Shown here piece by piece: positions 59,810-64,000 of a stretch of 64,000 bases of DNA. The notes beneath the pieces were generated by a model, which worked only from the letters and a program-made list of their open reading frames with translations, was not told the origin of the DNA and did no database searches. The position numbers and the translations under genes are program-made. Origin of the DNA: Streptomyces formicae (GTDB lineage: Bacteria > Actinomycetota > Actinomycetes > Streptomycetales > Streptomycetaceae); NCBI RefSeq assembly GCF_022647665.1, contig NZ_CP071872.1, forward strand, positions 5,518,001-5,582,000, read 5' to 3'. Every line of letters begins with the position of its first letter. Positions within the stretch are counted from its first letter, which is position 1.

Positions 59810-60703
59810 GTGCCGCGCATGCTCGACGTCAGCGAGGACGTACGCGCCGAGATCGGCGACGAAGAAGCCGACCGGCTGCTCGCCGGCGAGAACGCCCCGG
59901 GCAGCTACGACTGCACCTCCTGCCGCACGCCGGGCGACTCCGAGCAGGAGCGCACGAGCACCGTGCTGTTCGTCGGTGAGGAGACCGCCGTCCTCGCGTT
60001 CGCCCACGCCAGCTGCATCCCGTCCCAGGTGGTCCAGGTCGCCGAGGAGCAGCTCAGGGGCGCGGTCCGGTCGATCACCGGTGAGAGCCCGGTCCCGCCC
60101 CCGGCCCATGCCCAGGCCCCGATGCACGGCTCGGCGCACGGCTCGGTGCCGGGTGGGGCGCACGCCTACCCCGGCCAGCCGGCCCCCGCCCCGGCCCCCG
60201 CCGCCGAGAGCACGGCGAACGCTCCCCGCAGCCAGGCGGTGCTCGGCGTCACGAGCGGCCTCGTCCTGATCGAGGACGAGCTCCATCCCGCCCTCGTCGT
60301 CGAACCCACGGCACCGATCGCCCGCCCCGGCTCGTTCGGCGGCGGTGACGACTTCCTGCCGCTGCTGATCGAGCAGGGCTTCCTGCCGGTCTCCGCGATC
60401 AACGAGGTGCCCCGGTCGCTCCCCGGCTGGTCCGTGCTGCTCGCCATGGGCCAGCTGCACGCCGTGCTCCAGCCGGGCACGGGCGGGGGCAGCCCGGTCG
60501 CCTGGTGGCAGGCCCACCAGCCGCTCCAGGTCACCGAGGGCTGGCGCTCGGCCGCCAACAAGTCCCACACGGTGCTGGTCTTCGCCGCCCCGGTCGGCTC
60601 CATCGGCCAGCAGCCGCGCGAGGACCTGCTGCGCGACGCGCTGGACAAGGCGGCGGCGAACGGACGGCTGGTGGCCGCGGCGATGCCGCTGGCGGGCACC
60701 TGA
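59810..60703 (+). CDS. Conserved hypothetical protein
   Basis: 297 residues from GTG 59810, chosen because GAGGAG lies six bases upstream. The N-terminal domain (about 1-90) has a C-T-S-C-R-T pair and A-H-A-S-C-I-P, which could bind a metal. An Ala/Pro/His-rich linker at about 105-145 follows, and a second domain with W-W-Q-A-H-Q-P-L and N-K-S-H-T-V-L-V-F. No TM segments. No domain recognised; the family is found widely in Streptomyces without a function. Confidence 0.6.
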   Translation: MPRMLDVSEDVRAEIGDEEADRLLAGENAPGSYDCTSCRTPGDSEQERTSTVLFVGEETAVLAFAHASCIPSQVVQVAEEQLRGAVRSITGESPVPPPAHAQAPMHGSAHGSVPGGAHAYPGQPAPAPAPAAESTANAPRSQAVLGVTSGLVLIEDELHPALVVEPTAPIARPGSFGGGDDFLPLLIEQGFLPVSAINEVPRSLPGWSVLLAMGQLHAVLQPGTGGGSPVAWWQAHQPLQVTEGWRSAANKSHTVLVFAAPVGSIGQQPREDLLRDALDKAAANGRLVAAAMPLAGT

Positions 60704-60718
60704 CCCTCCCGCGGGCCC

Positions 60719-60769
60719 GGTCCGCCATCGGGCTCGGTCCGCCATCGGGCCCGGTCCGCCATCTGGCGG
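60719..60769. repeat. 17-bp tandem repeat, 3 copies
   Basis: GGTCCGCCATCGGGCYC is repeated at 60719-60735, 60736-60752 and, degenerate, 60753-60769, in the gap between two hypothetical genes. Confidence 0.8.
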
Positions 60770-60831
60770 TGCGCCGCCCTCGTACCCCCGCCGAACTGCG
60801 TTTTCCCCGGACAGGCCCGCATCCCACGGGC

Positions 60832-61098
60832 ATGAAGGTCGTTGGCTCATACGTGCACACATACGACCCCAGCCGCCAGCCGTACCCGAGCCGGATCCCC
60901 TCGGCCACGCCCATCTACGACGCCCTCTGCTCCGAGTACCGCAGGGCGTTCCGGGCACTGCCCGGGGACCGGAGCGGCGAGGAGGATCTGGGCTTCAAGG
61001 GCTTCGGAGCCCTCCTGCTGAGCACCGGCGGGCGCTCCGGCCTCAGCCGGCATCACTTCCCCGCGGCGCTTCCGCCCGCACCCCGCAGGGGACTCTGA
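60832..61098 (+). CDS. Small conserved hypothetical protein
   Basis: 88 residues from ATG 60832. It contains I-Y-D-A-L-C-S-E-Y-R-R-A-F-R-A-L-P-G-D-R-S-G in two parts and an L-G-F-K-G-F segment, which I have seen as a conserved Streptomyces hypothetical but without a known role. No signal peptide. Followed by a strong terminator. Confidence 0.6.
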   Translation: MKVVGSYVHTYDPSRQPYPSRIPSATPIYDALCSEYRRAFRALPGDRSGEEDLGFKGFGALLLSTGGRSGLSRHHFPAALPPAPRRGL

Positions 61099-61113
61099 GA
61101 GGACGAGGCGGCG

Positions 61114-61162
61114 ACATGACGAAGTGGCCGGGGCTGCGAACGCCCCGGCCACTTCGTCATGT
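61114..61162. terminator. Bidirectional terminator between the small hypothetical gene and der
   Basis: A perfect 20-bp stem (ACATGACGAAGTGGCCGGGG, 61114-61133 with 61143-61162) and a 9-base loop. It ends both convergent genes. Confidence 0.85.
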
Positions 61163-61194
61163 ACGCACGCCGCCCGCTCCCGCGGACCGGCGGA

Positions 61195-62643
61195 CTACTT
61201 CTTCCTGCCGCGCTTCTCGCGCACCCGCACCGAGATGTGGATCGGCGTCCCCTCGAAGCCGAACTCCTCGCGCAGCCGGCGCTCCACGAACCGCCGGTAG
61301 CCGTGCTCCAGGAAGCCGGACGCGAAGAGCACGAAGCGCGGCGGCTTCGTGCCCGCCTGCGTACCGAACAGGATGCGCGGCTGCTTGCCGCCGCGGATCG
61401 GGTGCGGGTGGGCGGCGACCAGCTCGCCGAGGAAGGCGTTGAGCCGGCCGGTCGGCACCCGGGTCTCCCAGCCCGCCAGCGCCGTCTCGATCGCCGGGAC
61501 GAGCTTCTCCATGTGCCGGCCGGTCGCGGCCGAGACATTGACCCGGGGCGCCCAGGAGACCTGCTGCATCTCGGTCTCGATCTCGCGCTCCAGGTAGTAG
61601 CGACGCTCCTCGTCGAGGGTGTCCCACTTGTTGTACGCGATGACGAGCGCACGGCCCGCTTCGACGGCCATCGTGATGATCCGCTGGTCCTGGACCGAGA
61701 TGGACTCGCTGGTGTCGATCAGTACGACGGCGACCTCGGCCTTCTCGACGGCGGCCGCGGTGCGCAGCGAGGCGTAGTAGTCCGCGCCCTCCTGGAGGTG
61801 GACCTTCTTGCGGATGCCCGCGGTGTCCACGAACTTCCAGGTCGTGCCGCCGAGTTCGATGAGCTCGTCGACGGGGTCGCGAGTGGTGCCGGCCATCTCG
61901 TTGACGACGACCCGCTCCTCGCCCGCCACCTTGTTCAGCAGGGACGACTTGCCGACGTTCGGACGGCCGATGAGGGCGATACGGCGCGGGCCGCCGACGG
62001 CGGTGCCGAAGGTCTGGGCGGGGGCGTCGGGGAGGGCCTTGAGGACCTCGTCGAGCAGGTCGCCGGTGCCACGGCCGTGCAGCGCGGACACCGGGAACGG
62101 CTCGCCCAGGCCCAGGGACCAGAGCATGGCGGCGTCGGCCTCGGCGGACGGACCGTCGACCTTGTTGGCGGCGAGGACGACGGGCTTCCCGGCGCGGCGG
62201 AGCAGCTTGACGACGGCCTCGTCGGTGTCGGTGGCACCGACGGTGGCGTCCACGACGAAGACGACCGCGTCGGCGGCCTCGATCGCGAACTCGGCCTGGG
62301 CGGCGACGGAGGCGTCGATGCCGAGGACGTCCTGTTCCCAGCCGCCGGTGTCGACGACCTTGAAGCGGCGGCCGGCCCACTCGGCCTCGTACGTGACGCG
62401 GTCGCGGGTGACGCCGGGCTTGTCCTCGACGACGGCCTCGCGGCGGCCGATGAAGCGGTTCACCAGGGTCGACTTGCCGACATTCGGGCGGCCGACGACG
62501 GCGAGGACGGGCAGCGGGCCGTGTCCGGCCTCCTCGATCGCGCCCTCGACGTCCTCGATGTCGAAGCCCTCCCCCGCGGCGAGCTCCATGAACTCCGCGT
62601 ACTCGGTGTCGCCGAGTGCCCCGTGGTCGTGCTGGTCGTTCAT
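61195..62643 (-). CDS. der: Ribosome biogenesis GTPase Der (EngA)
   Basis: 482 residues with two GTPase domains. The first has G-R-P-N-V-G-K-S-T (about 51-59), D-T-G-G and N-K-V-D, and the second G-R-P-N-V-G-K-S-S (about 225-233), D-T-A-G and N-K-W-D. A KH-like C-terminal domain follows (P-P-R-F-V-L-F-A-S-G). A Streptomyces-typical N-terminal extension precedes domain 1. It helps assemble the 50S subunit. Upstream lie plsC and cmk on the same strand, the usual actinobacterial cluster. Confidence 0.95.
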   Translation of the reverse strand: MNDQHDHGALGDTEYAEFMELAAGEGFDIEDVEGAIEEAGHGPLPVLAVVGRPNVGKSTLVNRFIGRREAVVEDKPGVTRDRVTYEAEWAGRRFKVVDTGGWEQDVLGIDASVAAQAEFAIEAADAVVFVVDATVGATDTDEAVVKLLRRAGKPVVLAANKVDGPSAEADAAMLWSLGLGEPFPVSALHGRGTGDLLDEVLKALPDAPAQTFGTAVGGPRRIALIGRPNVGKSSLLNKVAGEERVVVNEMAGTTRDPVDELIELGGTTWKFVDTAGIRKKVHLQEGADYYASLRTAAAVEKAEVAVVLIDTSESISVQDQRIITMAVEAGRALVIAYNKWDTLDEERRYYLEREIETEMQQVSWAPRVNVSAATGRHMEKLVPAIETALAGWETRVPTGRLNAFLGELVAAHPHPIRGGKQPRILFGTQAGTKPPRFVLFASGFLEHGYRRFVERRLREEFGFEGTPIHISVRVREKRGRKK

Positions 62644-62721
62644 GAAGTCCGTTCCTCGTTCATTGGTGGTCGGTGAGCCGGGTCGGACCCGCGGGCCCGG
62701 GGCTCACTACTGAAGTCTCGC

Positions 62722-63366
62722 TCAGCGCCCGGTGAGGCGCCTGGCGTTTTCCAGGTGGGCGGTGAGCCGCGCCTGGATGCGTTCGGTCGCCTCGTCGAGC
62801 GCCTTGCGTGTGCGCCGGCCGCTGCCGTCGCCCGCCGCGAAGGGGTCGCCGAAGACGACGTCGACACGGCTGCGCAGCGGAGGCAGCGCCCGCACCAGCC
62901 GTCCGCCCCTGTCGCTGCTGCCCAGCACCGCGACCGGGACGATCGGGGCGCCCGAGCGGACGGCGAAGTAGGCCAGGCCGGCGCGGATCGAGGCGAAGTC
63001 GCCCTCGCCCCGGGTGCCCTCGGGGAAGATGCCGAGGACGCCGTCGTCCCGGAGCACCTGGAGGGCGTTGGTGACGGCGGTGCGGTCCGGGTTCGCCCGG
63101 TCCACCTTGAGCTGCCCGATCCCGGTCAGGAACGGGTCCAGCGGCCCGGTGAACGCCTCCTTCTTGATCAGGAAGTGCACCGGTCTGGGGGAGGTCCCCA
63201 TCAGCATCGGGCCGTCGATGTTGTGCGCGTGGTTGACGGCGAGGATGACCGGGCCACCGGCGGGGACCCGCCAGGCGCCCAGCACGCGCGGCTTCCACAG
63301 CGCGTGCATGATGCCGATCCCCAGCCGCCGGCCGACGGCGGCGCCCTTCGCGGACGGTGCGGTCAC
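62722..63366 (-). CDS. plsC: 1-acyl-sn-glycerol-3-phosphate acyltransferase-like (PlsC)
   Basis: 214 residues. The acyltransferase motif N-H-A-H-N-I-D (HxxxxD) is near residue 45-51, and F-P-E-G-T-R-G (motif III) near 114-120. It transfers an acyl group to lysophosphatidate in phospholipid synthesis. Its start overlaps the cmk stop by 4 bases (ATGA) and der lies 79 bases downstream of its stop. Confidence 0.85.
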   Translation of the reverse strand: MTAPSAKGAAVGRRLGIGIMHALWKPRVLGAWRVPAGGPVILAVNHAHNIDGPMLMGTSPRPVHFLIKKEAFTGPLDPFLTGIGQLKVDRANPDRTAVTNALQVLRDDGVLGIFPEGTRGEGDFASIRAGLAYFAVRSGAPIVPVAVLGSSDRGGRLVRALPPLRSRVDVVFGDPFAAGDGSGRRTRKALDEATERIQARLTAHLENARRLTGR

Positions 63367-64000
63367 TTCACTGCCCGCTTCTCCTCAACGAGCGTGACGA
63401 CGCACTCGATGACCTGGGCCAGTGTGAGGTCGGATGTGTCGACCTCGACGGCGTCGTCCGCCTTGGCGAGCGGGGAGGTCTTCCGGCTGGAGTCGGCGGC
63501 GTCCCGCTTGATCAGCGCCTCGCGGGTGGTGGCGAGGTCGGCCGCCTCCTTGCCCTTCAGCTCGCCGCTGCGACGGGCGGCGCGGGCCTCCGGGGAGGCG
63601 GTGAGGAAGATCTTCAGGTCGGCGTCGGGCAGGACGGTGGTGCCGATGTCCCGGCCCTCGACGACGATGCCCTTCTCGGCGGCCGCGGCGATGGAACGCT
63701 GGAGCTCGGTGATCCGGGAGCGCACCTCGGGCACCGCGCTGACCGCGCTCACCTTGGCGGTGACCTCCTGCGTACGGATCGGGCCGGACGCGTCCGCCCC
63801 GTCGACGGTGATCGTCGGCGCAGCGGGGTCGGTACCGGACTCGATGACGGGCTTCCCGGATGCGCTCGCGATCGCCGCGGCGTCCGTGGTGTCGATGCCG
63901 TTGCTGATCATCCACCAGGTGATCGCCCGGTACTGCGCGCCGGTGTCCAGATAGCTCAGACCCAGCTCTGCGGCGACCGCCTTGGAGGTGCTCGACTTGC
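63363..64000 (-). CDS. cmk: (d)CMP kinase, 5' end beyond window
   Basis: About 212 codons are visible. The frame is open to the window edge, where G-K-S-S-T-S-K (the end of the P-loop) and L-D-T-G-A-Q-Y-R-A occur, so only a few N-terminal residues are missing. G-R-D-I-G-T-T-V-L-P-D-A and K-I-F-L-T-A-S are family signatures. It phosphorylates CMP and dCMP. Coupled to plsC by a 4-base overlap. Confidence 0.92.
   Translation of the reverse strand, partial: KSSTSKAVAAELGLSYLDTGAQYRAITWWMISNGIDTTDAAAIASASGKPVIESGTDPAAPTITVDGADASGPIRTQEVTAKVSAVSAVPEVRSRITELQRSIAAAAEKGIVVEGRDIGTTVLPDADLKIFLTASPEARAARRSGELKGKEAADLATTREALIKRDAADSSRKTSPLAKADDAVEVDTSDLTLAQVIECVVTLVEEKRAVK

Overview
High-GC actinobacterial DNA, almost certainly a Streptomyces chromosome. 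The signs are strong third-position GC bias, GTG/TTG starts with GGAGG-type ribosome sites, class E sortase (LAxTG) substrates, a streptogrisin-type protease, an FxSxx-COOH peptide operon, and housekeeping blocks in Streptomyces-like order (dnaE2 with a Y-family partner; sepF-like; der-plsC-cmk).

Region 1 (1-16110) is a cell-surface polysaccharide locus. It holds an epimerase tail, a WecA-like phosphoglycosyl transferase, a second epimerase, two GT4 glycosyltransferases, two methyltransferases, two tandemly duplicated hexapeptide acetyltransferases, a Wzx-like flippase, a Wzy/ligase-like membrane protein, an AsnB-type amidotransferase, a low-molecular-weight phosphatase, a DUF4012 membrane protein and a sortase-anchored acidic repeat protein. 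Together they would assemble, decorate, export and polymerise or attach a glycan. Region 2 (16111-20582) has a broken pentapeptide-repeat gene, an anchored LPMO and a secreted lipase. Region 3 (19617-28284) has a Y-family/DnaE2 mutasome pair, an AI-2E-family permease, an S1 protease and an alpha/beta hydrolase.

Region 4 (28404-36993) is the most interesting part: a complete FxSxx-COOH RiPP operon on the minus strand. A 54-residue precursor ending F-N-S-A-L (too short for most gene callers) is followed by the FxsB radical SAM/SPASM maturase, an AAC(3)-family acyltransferase, the TIR-like FxsC, and a roughly 1309-residue ATPase-TIR-NB-ARC-TPR protein. Region 5 (37194-40045) is a small accessory island around an atypical tRNA-Arg(TCT): a DUF4231/SLATT membrane protein, a partial tRNA copy, a truncated XRE regulator, a flavoprotein and a SLOG-like nucleotide-binding protein.

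Region 6 (40178-46544) has a streptogrisin B-like protease and a four-gene operon of two LLM flavin monooxygenases, a DUF1684 protein and an FAD/NAD(P)-binding protein. Region 7 (46983-64000) is mostly core: DUF5685, SepF-like, acyl-CoA dehydrogenase, DHA2 MFS exporter, PAP2 phosphatase, I78 inhibitor, stand-alone ctaD, WYL regulator, a glycosyltransferase pair, two conserved hypotheticals, der, plsC and partial cmk.

A cross-cutting observation is that four genes (Y-family polymerase, AI-2E permease, fxsT, DUF1684) are each exactly one base short of an open frame, each time next to a short G/C run. Either the assembly under-calls homopolymers or several genes here are really broken.
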